DNA of 64,000 nt from Roseateles sp. XES5 (GCF_020535545.1 NZ_CP084752.1:3561501-3625500); one strand, 5' to 3'; counted from the first letter of the stretch, positions 42,165 to 50,630 are shown. Program-made: numbers and translations. The notes: a model not told the origin generated them from the sequence alone.

Positions 42165-42911
42165 TCAGGCCTGTTTCAGGCTTTCGGTCGGACAGTCTGT
42201 TTCGGAAACGGTCGGGCCGAAGACCTTCTCGAAGGAATCGCGGATGCGCACGTCCACGTCGCTCATCATGACGGGAAGGCCGAGATCGACGAGGCTTGTG
42301 ACGCCATAGCCGCGGATGCCGCAGGGCACGATGCCGGAGAAATGCTCGAGGTCGGGATCCACATTGAGCGAGAAGCCGTGGAAGCTCACCCAGCGGCGCA
42401 GGCGGATGCCGATGGCGGCGATCTTGTCCTCGGCGGGCGAGCCGTCGGGCAGCGGCGGACGCTCCGGCCGGCGCACCCAGACGCCCACACGATCCTCGCG
42501 CCGTTCGCCGCGCACGTTCATGGAATCGAGCGCGTCGATCACCACGGCCTCCAGCGCCGCCACGAAGGCGCGCACGTCCTGCCGGCGGCGCTTCAGGTCG
42601 AGCATGGCATAGACCACGCGCTGGCCGGGACCATGATAGGTGTATTCGCCACCACGGCCTGTGGAAAACACCGGGAAGCGATCCGGCGCCACGAGGTCAC
42701 CGGGCTCGGCGCTGGTGCCGGCCGTATAGAGCGGGGGATGTTCGACGAGCCAGACGAGTTCGTCGGCCTCGCCGCGGGCGATGGCGGCAGCCTCGTTTTC
42801 CATGGTTTCGACGGCCGTTTCATAGGGCACGAGGTCGCGCGCGACGCGCCAGCGCACCGGCGGCGAGCCGGGAAGGGCGAGGAGGGATGTGGAAATGTCC
42901 TGACGCTGCAT
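42165..42911 (-). CDS. lipB: Octanoyltransferase LipB
   Basis: A 248-residue enzyme that moves octanoate from acyl carrier protein to lipoyl domains such as GcvH in this window. Key blocks are [36 protein letters not shown] with the catalytic lysine, and [19 protein letters not shown] with the catalytic cysteine. The start at 42911 has AAGGA eight bases upstream; longer in-frame starts lack a ribosome site. Confidence 0.94.
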   Translation of the reverse strand: MQRQDISTSLLALPGSPPVRWRVARDLVPYETAVETMENEAAAIARGEADELVWLVEHPPLYTAGTSAEPGDLVAPDRFPVFSTGRGGEYTYHGPGQRVVYAMLDLKRRRQDVRAFVAALEAVVIDALDSMNVRGERREDRVGVWVRRPERPPLPDGSPAEDKIAAIGIRLRRWVSFHGFSLNVDPDLEHFSGIVPCGIRGYGVTSLVDLGLPVMMSDVDVRIRDSFEKVFGPTVSETDCPTESLKQA

Positions 42912-43106
42912 GATGGCCGTCCTTTTCATTCCGTTGTGCCAGATATAGGGGCGATCATGCAAGGATTTCAGGGGTTTCCGGGGCTTTGCGAAGGGCCTGT
43001 TGAAATTGTTTCGCTTTCCGTCATTTTTCTTGTCACACGGCCTTGTGCGCCCGGAATCCTTTTGCTACATGCACCTCCGTCGCCGCAAGACGACGCCTAC
43101 CACGAT

Positions 43107-43191
43107 GCGGTCGTGGCGGAATTGGTAGACGCGCAGCGTTGAGGTCGCTGTGGGGCAACCCGTGGAAGTTCGAGTCTTCTCGACCGCACCA
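43107..43191 (+). tRNA. tRNA-Leu (anticodon GAG)
   Basis: An 85-base tRNA with a long variable arm, as expected for leucine. Acceptor arms GCGGTCG and CGACCGC pair perfectly, followed by ACCA. The anticodon loop TTGAGGT sits in a CAGCG/CGCTG stem, giving anticodon GAG. The T arm reads AGTTCGAGTCTT. The integrase gene that follows points toward it, so it is the attachment site of the prophage. Confidence 0.95.
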
Positions 43192-43195
43192 AGAA
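43170..43195 (+). other. Probable attL at the 3' end of tRNA-Leu
   Basis: Tyrosine integrases of this type cross over in the 3' end of tRNA genes, and the integrase begins 68 bases away. The exact core cannot be set because the matching attR lies outside the window. Confidence 0.5.
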
Positions 43196-43218
43196 CCCGG
43201 CCTAGTGCCGGGTTTTTT
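43194..43218 (+). terminator. Intrinsic terminator after tRNA-Leu
   Basis: AACCCGG/CCGGGTT stem with a seven-base loop, followed by a run of T. It ends tRNA transcription and insulates it from the prophage integrase. Confidence 0.85.
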
Positions 43219-43258
43219 GCTTTTTATTCATACGGTTAGGCTGGGCCGGTGTCCCACG

Positions 43259-44341
43259 TCAGAACCATGTCTGGGACACCTTTACTCGCTCCATCGCCCC
43301 CAGAGCGAGTTTCCATCGCTCCACGCGACGCGTGTAGACCTCACTGGTTTTTGCTTCCGAGTGGCCAAGGATGGCCATGATGTCGTACTGGCTGCAGCCC
43401 AACTCCGCGAGCAGCTCGGCGAGCCCCTTGCGAACACCGTGCGCCGACAGATGGGGGAGGCCTGCTTCCTGACACCAGCGCTTGAACATGGCGGACATGC
43501 TGTCACCGCTGGAATAGGGTTTGCCGCCACGGCCGAGGACGTAAGTCGCGCCCTGCACCTTTGGCGCTCGGGTCGCTTCCTTCAGGGGCGGCAGCAGGGG
43601 AACCGTTACCTCGGTCGAGTTCTTCTTCGAGGGCATCCAGCGGACAGCCTCAATCCCCTCTATCACGCACTCGTGCTTGCGGCCGAGGATCGTAAGGTCT
43701 TCGATCCGGCATCCGGTCCAGAGCAAGACCGATATGGCGGCGTGCGGTTTCGTGCCGGATTTGTGCGTCGCAAGGTAGGCTCGGACATCTGCCGCTTTCC
43801 ACGGCGTTGCCCCGTCACCCTTCTTGTAGACCCGATCTATCCCCTTGGCCGGATTGCTGAAAACTTGCTTCCTCTTCCTCGCCCATTCGTACATCACGCC
43901 GACCGCTTCAATGAACGCGTCGGCCTGTGCAGGTGTTGCAGCCATTTCGTCCTGCATACCGATCAGCTTTTCCTGGGGTATCAGCATTTCGCAGTTCGGA
44001 CGCTCAAGAAGGCGAGCGAGAAGGTTCTTCTTCTTCTTGTAGGTTTTTGCGCTCGCCGTGCCGGCGGTCACCTTCTTTTCGAGGTGTTCAAGATACGAGT
44101 TCACCAGCCACGCGATCGATTTCGCCTTCGCCACCTCTGAGGCTTTGCGCAAAGGCTTTGGCGTTTCACCGGCGCGCGCCAGCTGGTACTGGCGGAGGAA
44201 ATCTTCGTCCTCGGGCCCGCAAAAAATCTTGATGCGCTTCCGTTTGTTGCCCTCGGGGCGCACGCGGTAGCGTGTACTGCCGGAAGGGAGTTTTTCGCGG
44301 AGTAGGCCCGCAAAGTCGTATTTCACAGAAGGCCTCACCAC
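43259..44341 (-). CDS. int: Prophage tyrosine-recombinase integrase
   Basis: A 360-residue site-specific recombinase. The N-terminal and SAM-like core-binding parts (to about residue 160) are followed by the catalytic domain with arginine in LWTGCRIEDL, the HxxR box in LSAHGVRKG, the GHSEAKTSEVYTRR box and its tyrosine nucleophile. It lies next to tRNA-Leu and is transcribed toward it, the usual arrangement for integration into a tRNA 3' end. It is the last gene of the long leftward operon. Confidence 0.93.
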   Translation of the reverse strand: MVRPSVKYDFAGLLREKLPSGSTRYRVRPEGNKRKRIKIFCGPEDEDFLRQYQLARAGETPKPLRKASEVAKAKSIAWLVNSYLEHLEKKVTAGTASAKTYKKKKNLLARLLERPNCEMLIPQEKLIGMQDEMAATPAQADAFIEAVGVMYEWARKRKQVFSNPAKGIDRVYKKGDGATPWKAADVRAYLATHKSGTKPHAAISVLLWTGCRIEDLTILGRKHECVIEGIEAVRWMPSKKNSTEVTVPLLPPLKEATRAPKVQGATYVLGRGGKPYSSGDSMSAMFKRWCQEAGLPHLSAHGVRKGLAELLAELGCSQYDIMAILGHSEAKTSEVYTRRVERWKLALGAMERVKVSQTWF

Positions 44342-44550
44342 TTTTCGAGGCCTTCATCGTTTTCATCCAAGGGCTTACCTTCAACGCCGCCAACGTGGAT
44401 TTCGATTTGTCCACCGTTGATGCACAGCTTTTCCACAGGCAGGCCGGAATCTTTCACCACCTTCAGAGCGATCCGCAGCGCGCTCTCGCTGGCGCGCACC
44501 CGCTTGATCCTCCCAGGCTTTTCGTCGGTCGCCGTCACGAGATTTTCCAA
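44335..44550 (-). CDS. Small prophage protein before int
   Basis: A 71-residue protein overlapping the start of int by seven bases. The N-terminal half is basic (GRIKRVRASESALRIALKVVKDSG) and the C-terminal half acidic (EGKPLDENDEGLEKW). Its place next to int is where an excisionase would be, but no clear DNA-binding motif is visible. Function unknown. Confidence 0.6.
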   Translation of the reverse strand: MENLVTATDEKPGRIKRVRASESALRIALKVVKDSGLPVEKLCINGGQIEIHVGGVEGKPLDENDEGLEKW

Positions 44551-44981
44551 GCCTCGAATTCTTCAACGAGATAGCGCAGGTTCAGTGCTGTCGACTTCGT
44601 CCTATCGAGATCCGCGAGGGCTTTGACGTGGCACCGCTCCGGCAGGATCTTCAGCGCGGCTTCCTCGGTCTTCACCTCAAGGAAGGCGCGGAAGAGCGGT
44701 GTGGCGCACAATGCGCGCGCCTCCTGCTCGGCGGCCCCGGGGCCCTCTGGTCGTGTCTCTTGGGCGGGCTGCTGCGAACCGGCCGACGGTTGACGAGCCA
44801 ACCCCTCAGTGCTCGGCGCCGCTGCGGCGCGCCTATCCGCCGGCGGGGTGATGTCGACGACGACATAGCCATCAGCATCGATGCGCAGCTCGACCTGCGA
44901 TCGGTGGCCGACGTTTGGAAGGATCGAGGCGACGACTTCCTCGACCGTGAAGGTGTAGCGTTCAACTGGCGTCGGTTTCAT
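44535..44981 (-). CDS. Prophage hypothetical protein, 148 residues
   Basis: No family recognised. An N-terminal beta-rich part (RYTFTVEEVVASILPNV, VELRIDADGYVVVDITPP) is joined by an Ala/Gln/Pro/Glu-rich linker (about residues 50-85) to a helical C-terminus. It overlaps the next leftward gene by 16 bases and belongs to the same tightly packed operon. Confidence 0.6.
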   Translation of the reverse strand: MKPTPVERYTFTVEEVVASILPNVGHRSQVELRIDADGYVVVDITPPADRRAAAAPSTEGLARQPSAGSQQPAQETRPEGPGAAEQEARALCATPLFRAFLEVKTEEAALKILPERCHVKALADLDRTKSTALNLRYLVEEFEAWKIS

Positions 44982-45247
44982 GGCTTCTCCATCCTTCCTA
45001 GAAAGGCGTCGCGTCTGCGCGTCCAGTCGCCGATCTTCCGGGCGTAGCTGGCGGTGACGCTGGCGCCGATGACTGTGCGCGCGCCCGGCGTCTGGATGAT
45101 CAAGACTGGAAAATCAGCGATCAGCGCGGCCGATTCGTTGAGGGCCGTGACTGCGTCGTCCAGCGCGTCGGCAAGAGCATGCTTTCCGCCGAGGCGGCTG
45201 ATCGTGGCAAGCTCATGGAGCTTTGTTGCGAACGGATGTGAGCTCAA
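44978..45247 (-). CDS. Prophage hypothetical protein, 89 residues (TTG start)
   Basis: A small, mainly helical protein (HELATISRLGGKHALADALDDAVTALNESAALI) with a basic C-terminus. The TTG at 45247 overlaps the stop of the zinc-finger gene (TTGA) and has GGGAG eight bases before it, which decides the start against the longer frame. Function unknown. Confidence 0.6.
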   Translation of the reverse strand: MSSHPFATKLHELATISRLGGKHALADALDDAVTALNESAALIADFPVLIIQTPGARTVIGASVTASYARKIGDWTRRRDAFLGRMEKP

Positions 45248-45432
45248 TGACCGCTCTCCCGTCGCTTGAGGATATCGCGGATTTGCGCGGCAGCCGCAGG
45301 CGCGCAGGCGTCGCAGATGAACGCGATGCTCGTCTCGCTGCGCAGCAACACGCGGCATTCTTTGGCGGACAGGCCGCAGAACGAGCAGGTGATTTCGGGA
45401 AAGACATCGGTGGGTGAGGATATCTCAGCCAA
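45244..45432 (-). CDS. Free-standing ClpX-type C4 zinc finger protein
   Basis: A 62-residue protein that is little more than the zinc-binding domain of the protease unfoldase ClpX. The four cysteines are spaced as in zf-C4_ClpX: CSFCG near residue 16 and ICDAC near residue 39, with a helix QIRDILKRR after them as in ClpX. The AAA+ part is absent. In ClpX this domain dimerises and binds substrates and adaptors, so the phage protein could bind ClpX partners; this is inference. It starts with TTG after AAGGAGAACGGAA. Confidence 0.75.
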   Translation of the reverse strand: MAEISSPTDVFPEITCSFCGLSAKECRVLLRSETSIAFICDACAPAAAAQIRDILKRRESGH

Positions 45433-45757
45433 TTCCGTTCTCCTTTAAGAAATCTTCGATGCCGGCAGGCGCCTCGGAGGCCGTGAAGTATCGGATGAGG
45501 TCGGCGTCCAGCCGATCCCATGCCGCGTTGAGCCGGTCGACGACACGGTTCCAGACCACAAGGTCGACACGACGCTTGCGCATGACGCGCTCAAGCTTTT
45601 TCCAGCGTGCCTTCAGCTGCTTCCATCTCCGACGCTTTCGATCGGGGATCGCACGCCAACATTTGCCGCAAAGAATTTGCGTCGAGCCTGGAAATTTCTC
45701 CTGAGCGGCGGTACGGCGGCAGTTCGGGTTGATGCAGGGAATTCTGCTCGCGGTCAT
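45425..45757 (-). CDS. Prophage zinc-ribbon-like protein, 110 residues
   Basis: The N-terminus has two cysteine pairs (PCINPNC near residue 8 and LCGKC near residue 29) that could form a zinc ribbon. They are followed by a very basic helix (DRKRRRWKQLKARWKKLERVMRKRR) and a longer helical tail. The basic stretch suggests nucleic-acid binding. No named family. It overlaps the ClpX-like gene by eight bases. Confidence 0.62.
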   Translation of the reverse strand: MTASRIPCINPNCRRTAAQEKFPGSTQILCGKCWRAIPDRKRRRWKQLKARWKKLERVMRKRRVDLVVWNRVVDRLNAAWDRLDADLIRYFTASEAPAGIEDFLKENGIG

Positions 45758-46047
45758 CTGGCACCTACCAGCGGAAAAACCGGCTTGCCGTCGACGATCT
45801 TGGCATACTGCGGCTCTCGATAGAGGCGCGGCCCATAGTGCGAAAGGCCCTCGGTCAACAGGTAGTCGACTATGCTCCCGTCCTGCGTGTTCTCAGCTTT
45901 CCAGCGCCACTGCTTCCAGCCCTCGTCGGTGACGGTGCATGTCGGCACCTCGGTCACCCTGACTTCAGCATTCATGAACATCTCGCATTCGTAGATAATG
46001 TCGCCGACAGCCAGGTGCTCGATCTCATTGTCGCGGATGTTCGTCAC
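45754..46047 (-). CDS. Prophage hypothetical protein, 97 residues (GTG start)
   Basis: A small protein with a hydrophobic-acidic start (DNEIEHLAVGDIIYECEMFM) and aromatic middle. The GTG at 46047 overlaps the upstream stop (GTGA) and has AGGAG eight bases before it. No family recognised; coupled translation with its neighbours supports that it is real. Confidence 0.55.
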   Translation of the reverse strand: MTNIRDNEIEHLAVGDIIYECEMFMNAEVRVTEVPTCTVTDEGWKQWRWKAENTQDGSIVDYLLTEGLSHYGPRLYREPQYAKIVDGKPVFPLVGAR

Positions 46048-46331
46048 GGCGATGGCTCCTGGAGGATCGGCGCGTACCGCTTCTCGATCTGCTCGAGCTC
46101 GGCCACGGCGGCGCGCATCGCCTCTTCCCAGATCGCCGGCCAAAGCCTCTTAAGGGCCCCGGCGATCTCCTCGGCTTCCGAATAGGCGCTACGGTTGCGC
46201 CGAAGCTCGATTTCGAAACGAACGTCCTCGGGTGAGCTGGCTTCGCCCAGCGCCTGGATTGTGCGGCGAAGCATTTCTGCTCGCCTGTTATCGATCGCCG
46301 CTTGGGCGGCCAACTCCTCAAGATTGCGCAT
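46044..46331 (-). CDS. Prophage helical protein, 95 residues
   Basis: Almost entirely helical and charged (MRNLEELAAQAAIDNRRAEM, FEIELRRNRSAYSEAEEIAGALKRL, AVAELEQIEKRYAPIL), probably a small coiled-coil protein. Function unknown. It is coupled to the genes on both sides by short overlaps. Confidence 0.55.
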   Translation of the reverse strand: MRNLEELAAQAAIDNRRAEMLRRTIQALGEASSPEDVRFEIELRRNRSAYSEAEEIAGALKRLWPAIWEEAMRAAVAELEQIEKRYAPILQEPSP

Positions 46332-46575
46332 CGGGGACCTCTCCGGTGTAGACCAGGACTGGCGGATGGGAGACGCCGAGAACGCGCAGGATGACGGGCG
46401 CGCCAGCGACGATGGCGGAAATTTCGTCAGGGGTCGGGAGCCACGCGGTTTCCATGCCGGGCGTGTTCGGCCCGTTGACGGGGCACTCGACGAGCACGTC
46501 GCGCAGCGGCAGGCCGAGATAGCCTTGCGACTTGCCGAGAACGCGGGTGTGGCCCTGGATGATGCCAATCTGCAT
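46318..46575 (-). CDS. Prophage hypothetical protein, 85 residues
   Basis: A short beta-rich protein starting MQIGIIQGHTRVLGKSQGY, with VLVECPVNGPNTPGMETAW in the middle. No family recognised. It overlaps the next gene by 14 bases. Confidence 0.55.
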   Translation of the reverse strand: MQIGIIQGHTRVLGKSQGYLGLPLRDVLVECPVNGPNTPGMETAWLPTPDEISAIVAGAPVILRVLGVSHPPVLVYTGEVPDAQS

Positions 46576-46584
46576 GGCGAGCCC

Positions 46585-46947
46585 TCAGCTGTAGACCGCG
46601 TCCGGATCGGGATGCCCGGCGAGATGGGCGAGAACAGCGCGCAGCGCAAAGCGCATTGGATCGTCGGTATCGTCGCCGGAGTTGTTGTAGAAGGCGGTTT
46701 TCGCCAACCGGACCAACTCGTCTGTCGGCTCGGGCTCGAAGTCGATTGCGGGAAGCTTCCGGCGGATGCAGGCCATGATGGCGGCACGGCATCGAACGTT
46801 GCAGTGCAGAAAGCGGCGAAGGGGATTGTCCCGGAACTCCTGCCAGGAACCGTCCGGCATGTCGTAGCCGGCAGCAAGAATCTCGTGCCGGTCGATCGAA
46901 CGGAGCGCGACGAAAACCGCGCGAAGGTCGTTTGCGGAAAGCAGCAT
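46585..46947 (-). CDS. Prophage hypothetical protein, 120 residues
   Basis: A helical protein with LRAVFVALRSIDRHEILAAGYDM near the start and two cysteines in FLHCNVRCRAAIMACIRRKL. The start has a strong GAAGGAGACTACC ribosome site. Function unknown. Confidence 0.6.
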   Translation of the reverse strand: MLLSANDLRAVFVALRSIDRHEILAAGYDMPDGSWQEFRDNPLRRFLHCNVRCRAAIMACIRRKLPAIDFEPEPTDELVRLAKTAFYNNSGDDTDDPMRFALRAVLAHLAGHPDPDAVYS

Positions 46948-46958
46948 GGTAGTCTCCT

Positions 46959-47135
46959 TCAGAGCGAGGGCGGGCGGCGGGCAGGGCGGATTTTCACGAC
47001 GGCCGCGGCCTCATCGAGCTTGCGGCGGAATTCCATGGCCTCGTCGGTGTTCTCGACGGGCAGAGACAGATAGGCGCTCCATGCAGCTTCGAGCATTCGC
47101 ACCACCACCCGTTCGGATACGGTGAGGTCCGTCAT
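46959..47135 (-). CDS. Prophage hypothetical protein, 58 residues
   Basis: A short helical protein (MTDLTVSERVVVRMLEAAW). The third in-frame ATG (47135) is chosen because GGAG sits six bases before it and it begins just after the ssb stop. Function unknown. Confidence 0.5.
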   Translation of the reverse strand: MTDLTVSERVVVRMLEAAWSAYLSLPVENTDEAMEFRRKLDEAAAVVKIRPARRPPSL

Positions 47136-47137
47136 GG

Positions 47138-47653
47138 TCATCTCCATTCAGGTGCAAAGGGGATATCGTCGTCCATCGAGCGCGCGTAGCTGCTTCCACC
47201 GGAGGCCTGTCCGCTGCCGCTGCCCCGACGTTGCCGGCCGGCGTCGTAATCGCCGCGGCCATCGCGATCTTGGTCGTCCCGGCCGCCACCACCGCCTTCG
47301 CCACGGCCGTCGAGCATGGTCAGCGTGGAGTTGAAGCCCTGCAGCACCACCTCGGTCGTGTAGCGGTCGTTTCCAGATTGGTCCTGCCACTTGCGGGTCT
47401 GCATCTTGCCTTCGATATAGACCTTCGAGCCCTTGCGGAGATATTGCTCGACGACCTTCGCCATGCCCTCGTTGAAGACGACAATGCTGTGCCACTCGGT
47501 CTTTTCCCTACGCTCACCGCTGTTGCGGTCGCGCCAGGTCTCCGATGTGGCGATCCGGAAGTTCGCGATCGGCTTGCCGTCCTGGGTCCGCCGGATTTCC
47601 GGATCGGCCCCGAGATTCCCGATAAGGCAAACCTTGTTCAATGAACCTGCCAT
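47138..47653 (-). CDS. ssb: Prophage single-stranded DNA-binding protein
   Basis: A 171-residue SSB. The OB fold covers residues 3-110 ([46 protein letters not shown]). A Gly/Asp/Arg-rich linker follows, and the tail ends in [11 protein letters not shown], close to the DDDIPF tip that recruits partner proteins, though with five extra residues after it. It belongs to the recombination module with RecT and the exonuclease. Confidence 0.95.
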   Translation of the reverse strand: MAGSLNKVCLIGNLGADPEIRRTQDGKPIANFRIATSETWRDRNSGERREKTEWHSIVVFNEGMAKVVEQYLRKGSKVYIEGKMQTRKWQDQSGNDRYTTEVVLQGFNSTLTMLDGRGEGGGGGRDDQDRDGRGDYDAGRQRRGSGSGQASGGSSYARSMDDDIPFAPEWR

Positions 47654-47654
47654 G

Positions 47655-47993
47655 TTACTGCATCCCTCCGGCGCGCTGTCGATCGCGCATTTCGCGCATG
47701 TCTGTTGTGATTTCATCGAAAAGCATGATGGCCTGCTTGCTGCAGCAACCAACGCAGGCAGCGCCGCCATGCGATGCTTGGATGAGGGCGTTGTGAAAAC
47801 GTGGCAGCATGGTGAGGAGGTCGGCCTGGAGGTCGATCACCGGCGCTCCGGCCGCGCTTGCCTCGCGGAGAAATGCGATGAAAGCCGTCTGCAAATTTGC
47901 GCCGGCGGCCGTGAGCATGGACAGCCTATGCTGCTCCGCGAGATCTGCCACGTAGCGAAGCCATTCGTCCGGATCGGCGGTGCGAGGGGTCAT
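47655..47993 (-). CDS. Prophage hypothetical protein, 112 residues
   Basis: A helical protein with a CVGCC cysteine cluster near residue 81 ([21 protein letters not shown]). No family recognised. It lies one base upstream of the ssb start and overlaps the J-domain gene by four bases. Confidence 0.55.
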   Translation of the reverse strand: MTPRTADPDEWLRYVADLAEQHRLSMLTAAGANLQTAFIAFLREASAAGAPVIDLQADLLTMLPRFHNALIQASHGGAACVGCCSKQAIMLFDEITTDMREMRDRQRAGGMQ

Positions 47994-48577
47994 CCGGCCA
48001 TCTCCCGCAAGGCTTCCTCACGAGCAAGATTCAGCTCCGCCATTTTTTCGGCGGATCCGCCGGGCGCGTCGGGATGGATTTTTTTCGCGCGATCGCGATA
48101 GAGGCTGTTGATGGTATTGGTGTCGGTGGTGAGGAAGTTCGGCTCGACACCGAGCACCTGTCGCCAAGGCCGCTTGCCGACCGGTGCCGGAAGCGCTTGG
48201 AATCCGGTGAAGGTGGCACGCACGATATGCAAGCCGCCATGACGAAGCTCCGTGCGCCGGCCGTCGACGATGTGATGGATCGCCTGAACGTTGTCTTCGA
48301 CCTTAGGATAGCGGTCGACGGCGATGCACACCGACATTCCGTCCCATGTGAACCAGACGGCCACGCCAGCGTCGGCCGGCTTATCGACACCGAGCGTCAC
48401 GTTGGAGGAAATGACAATCTGGTCGACTTTCTTGCCGCTGTCCTGCGCGAACAAATGCAGCGAGCTTTTCACGTTTTTCAGGGCTGCCGAGAGGCTGGTC
48501 CGAAATTTCGACGAAGCCCCGGGTTTGGAGCGCGGGATGTTGTGCGGCCAGGTGAGGGGATACGCTGTCGGGTTCAT
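47990..48577 (-). CDS. Prophage protein with C-terminal J-domain
   Basis: A 195-residue protein. Residues 1-130 have no recognised family. The last 60 residues look like a J-domain: the helix SLYRDRAKKIHPDAPGG carries the invariant HPD tripeptide that activates DnaK, followed by AELNLAREEALREM as helix III. It may direct the host DnaK chaperone to phage replication proteins, as lambda does by other means; that is inference. A second J-domain protein is encoded at 57160. Confidence 0.7.
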   Translation of the reverse strand: MNPTAYPLTWPHNIPRSKPGASSKFRTSLSAALKNVKSSLHLFAQDSGKKVDQIVISSNVTLGVDKPADAGVAVWFTWDGMSVCIAVDRYPKVEDNVQAIHHIVDGRRTELRHGGLHIVRATFTGFQALPAPVGKRPWRQVLGVEPNFLTTDTNTINSLYRDRAKKIHPDAPGGSAEKMAELNLAREEALREMAG

Positions 48578-48580
48578 GGG

Positions 48581-49696
48581 TCACATCACAATCGTCAGGG
48601 TTTCGGATGCCCGGGTGATCCCGGTGTAGAGGTGTCGGCCGCGGTCGGCGCCGAAGGTATGGCTCTCGTCGAAGAGGCAGACGTGCGGCCACTGGCTGCC
48701 CTGCGATTTGTGGACGGTCAGGGCGTAGCCGAAATCGAACTGCTGCGTGCCGCGCAGTTCCTTCCAATCGACGGTGTGCCCCGTGCCGAGGAAGAATTCC
48801 TCGCGAACGCGCACATCGACCGGAGCGGCGTTCTCGAAGTCGAGCGATTTCACCGACATGTGGACGCACTTGTCGTTCAGCGATCCGCGCGGCCGCCGGT
48901 TCATGGCGATGACCTTCCAGAGGCCGCCATTGAAAATGCCGAGCGTGGAATCGTTCTTCAGGGCGACGAGGGTGTCGTGCGGCTGCGGCATCGGGCCGCT
49001 GTAGCCGGCTAGGTCGCGCAGGCGCTGATTGTACGCAGCGCGCGTCTTGTTCATACCCACGAGGATCTGGTCGTGGGCAAGAACCAGTTCGGAGGTCACG
49101 TCTTCGCGACCGATGATGCGAAGCGCGCCAAAATCACCGCGCGTGATCGCTCTGCCTTCGCGCACGGCCGTTGCCGCGCGCAGGATCGGGTTCTCCTGGG
49201 CCTGTCGGTGGATCTCGGTCAACATCACGTCCGGTTCGTGATCTGTGAAGAAGCCGCCACCCTTGACCGGCGGAAGCTGCGCAGGGTCGCCCAAGACCAG
49301 GACGGGGATGCCGAACGAGAGGAGATCGCGGCCGAGTTCTTCGTCCACCATCGAGCATTCGTCGATGATGAAGAGCTTCACGCCTTGGAATTCGAACTTC
49401 GGCCGCTTCAAGAACTTGATCCGGCCTGTCTCCTCGTCAAGGTCGACCTTGTAGATCGTCGAGTGAAGCGTGGTTGCCCCGTCGCACCCGTTCTTCCGCA
49501 TCACCATAGCGGCCTTGCCGGTGAAGGCCGCATAGTGCACGCGCCCGTCTACCTGCTCAGCGAAATGGCGAGCGAGCGTCGTTTTTCCGGTGCCGGCGTA
49601 CCCAAAGATGCGGAACACGGGTCGCTCGGCCGTCGCATAGTAAAACCAGCCCGCGACGGCATCGATGGCTGCGGATTGCACGGGGGAGAACTGCAT
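48581..49696 (-). CDS. RecD-like superfamily 1 DNA helicase
   Basis: A 371-residue helicase. Walker A is FGYAGTGKTTLA near residue 31, Walker B is FIIDECSMVD near 112, motif III is VLGDPAQLPPV, and the C-terminal UvrD_C_2 part has ALTVHKSQGSQWPHV and YTGITRASETL. It lacks the N-terminal domains of RecD2. In this operon it probably works in phage recombination or replication restart together with RecT and the exonuclease. Confidence 0.88.
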   Translation of the reverse strand: MQFSPVQSAAIDAVAGWFYYATAERPVFRIFGYAGTGKTTLARHFAEQVDGRVHYAAFTGKAAMVMRKNGCDGATTLHSTIYKVDLDEETGRIKFLKRPKFEFQGVKLFIIDECSMVDEELGRDLLSFGIPVLVLGDPAQLPPVKGGGFFTDHEPDVMLTEIHRQAQENPILRAATAVREGRAITRGDFGALRIIGREDVTSELVLAHDQILVGMNKTRAAYNQRLRDLAGYSGPMPQPHDTLVALKNDSTLGIFNGGLWKVIAMNRRPRGSLNDKCVHMSVKSLDFENAAPVDVRVREEFFLGTGHTVDWKELRGTQQFDFGYALTVHKSQGSQWPHVCLFDESHTFGADRGRHLYTGITRASETLTIVM

Positions 49697-49697
49697 A

Positions 49698-50437
49698 TCA
49701 GAAGCTCCGGTCCCAGGAGCTCGACTTCGCGGGTGGCCGACTGACGGTCATGGCGGCATCGCTGCGCCGGTTGATTTCGTTCTGAGCGGCGATCCGGATG
49801 CCCTTTCTTAGGTCGCTGGTGATGCACCAGGCCAGCCATCCATCCGGGATCTCGGTGAAGCGCTTGCCCTTGTGCGTGCCGAACGGCATTACGAGCGGGA
49901 CCGTGTCCGGAGAGGACAGCTCCAGCATCTCCTCGATCGTCAGATGCTTGGTGAGATGGAGGAAGATGCGGGCCGAGACTGCGGCGTCATAGCCGGCCCG
50001 GTGGGCATCGCCGTCGACCTCGATGCCGAGGAACGCCTTCAGGGTTTCGTTCTTGTGGTTCGGCGCCTGCGGCCAAACCTTGCGAGCGCATTCCAGCGTG
50101 CACACCCATGGGAGGGAAGAGCGAACAAACTGGCGGTCGAAGGCGACATTATGGGCACCGAGCAGCGTGGCGCCGCGCGCCAGCTGCGTGCGGGCATCAT
50201 TCGGCGACATCGCACCCACCACCATGTCGTCCGTGATCCCGTGGATTGCCGAGACTTTCGGCGGAATTGGGTGTCCGGGATCGACGAATGCGCTCTGCTG
50301 GTCGACCTCGATTTTCCAGCCATCGGGATATAGGACGATATCGGTCCAGCCGATTTCGCAGATTTCGGCACGGGGGGGAATCCAGTCGTCTCGGTGTCGC
50401 AGAGACGGAGTATGGAAAGCGGTGCGATATCAACCAT
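49698..50437 (-). CDS. DnaQ-like 3'-5' exonuclease, reading frame split at a C7 run
   Basis: The gene begins at 50437 with MVDIAPLSILRLCDTETTGF, the ExoI motif of DEDDh nucleases. The frame is lost at a run of seven C (minus strand, 50378-50372). A one-base backward shift there restores a frame that continues RAEICEIGWTDIVLYPDGW, HGITDDMV, LLGAHNVAFDRQFV (ExoII) and HRAGYDAAVSARIF (ExoIII) to the stop at 49698. The C-terminal PFGTHKGKRFTEIPDGWLAWC resembles the DUF3820-type tail of such nucleases. The whole would be about 246 residues. It may be broken, a sequence error, or made by -1 frameshifting on C_CCC_CCC. Confidence 0.75.
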
Positions 50438-50630
50438 GGGTCACGTCCGCGCCCGCGGCCCCCAGCCAGGTGGTTTCCAGCGGGAACGTCGCCTTGACGG
50501 CGGCGCGCACGCTGCGCAGGAGCGCGAGCTGCTGCTCGAGCTCTTCGATCTGGCGATCGAGGCTCTTCGCGAAGGTCTCTGCCGCCTCGGCCGTCGCTAC
50601 CGGCAGGCCTACATGGAACTGCTTCGTCAT
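50430..50630 (-). CDS. Prophage coiled-coil protein, 66 residues
   Basis: A short protein with a central leucine-heptad helix (FAKSLDRQIEELEQQLALLRSVRAAVKATF). Three tandem ATGs follow GGAGA; the third (50630) has the best spacing. It overlaps the recT stop region and the exonuclease start. Function unknown. Confidence 0.55.
   Translation of the reverse strand: MTKQFHVGLPVATAEAAETFAKSLDRQIEELEQQLALLRSVRAAVKATFPLETTWLGAAGADVTHG

Noticed and set aside
43940..44232. Plus-strand frames opposite the integrase
   Set aside because: Antisense shadows of the integrase with no motif or ribosome site.
46044..46877. 277-codon minus-strand frame across several small prophage genes
   Set aside because: It is Ser/Pro/Ala/Arg-rich shadow sequence; the smaller genes in the other frames have ribosome sites and start-stop coupling.
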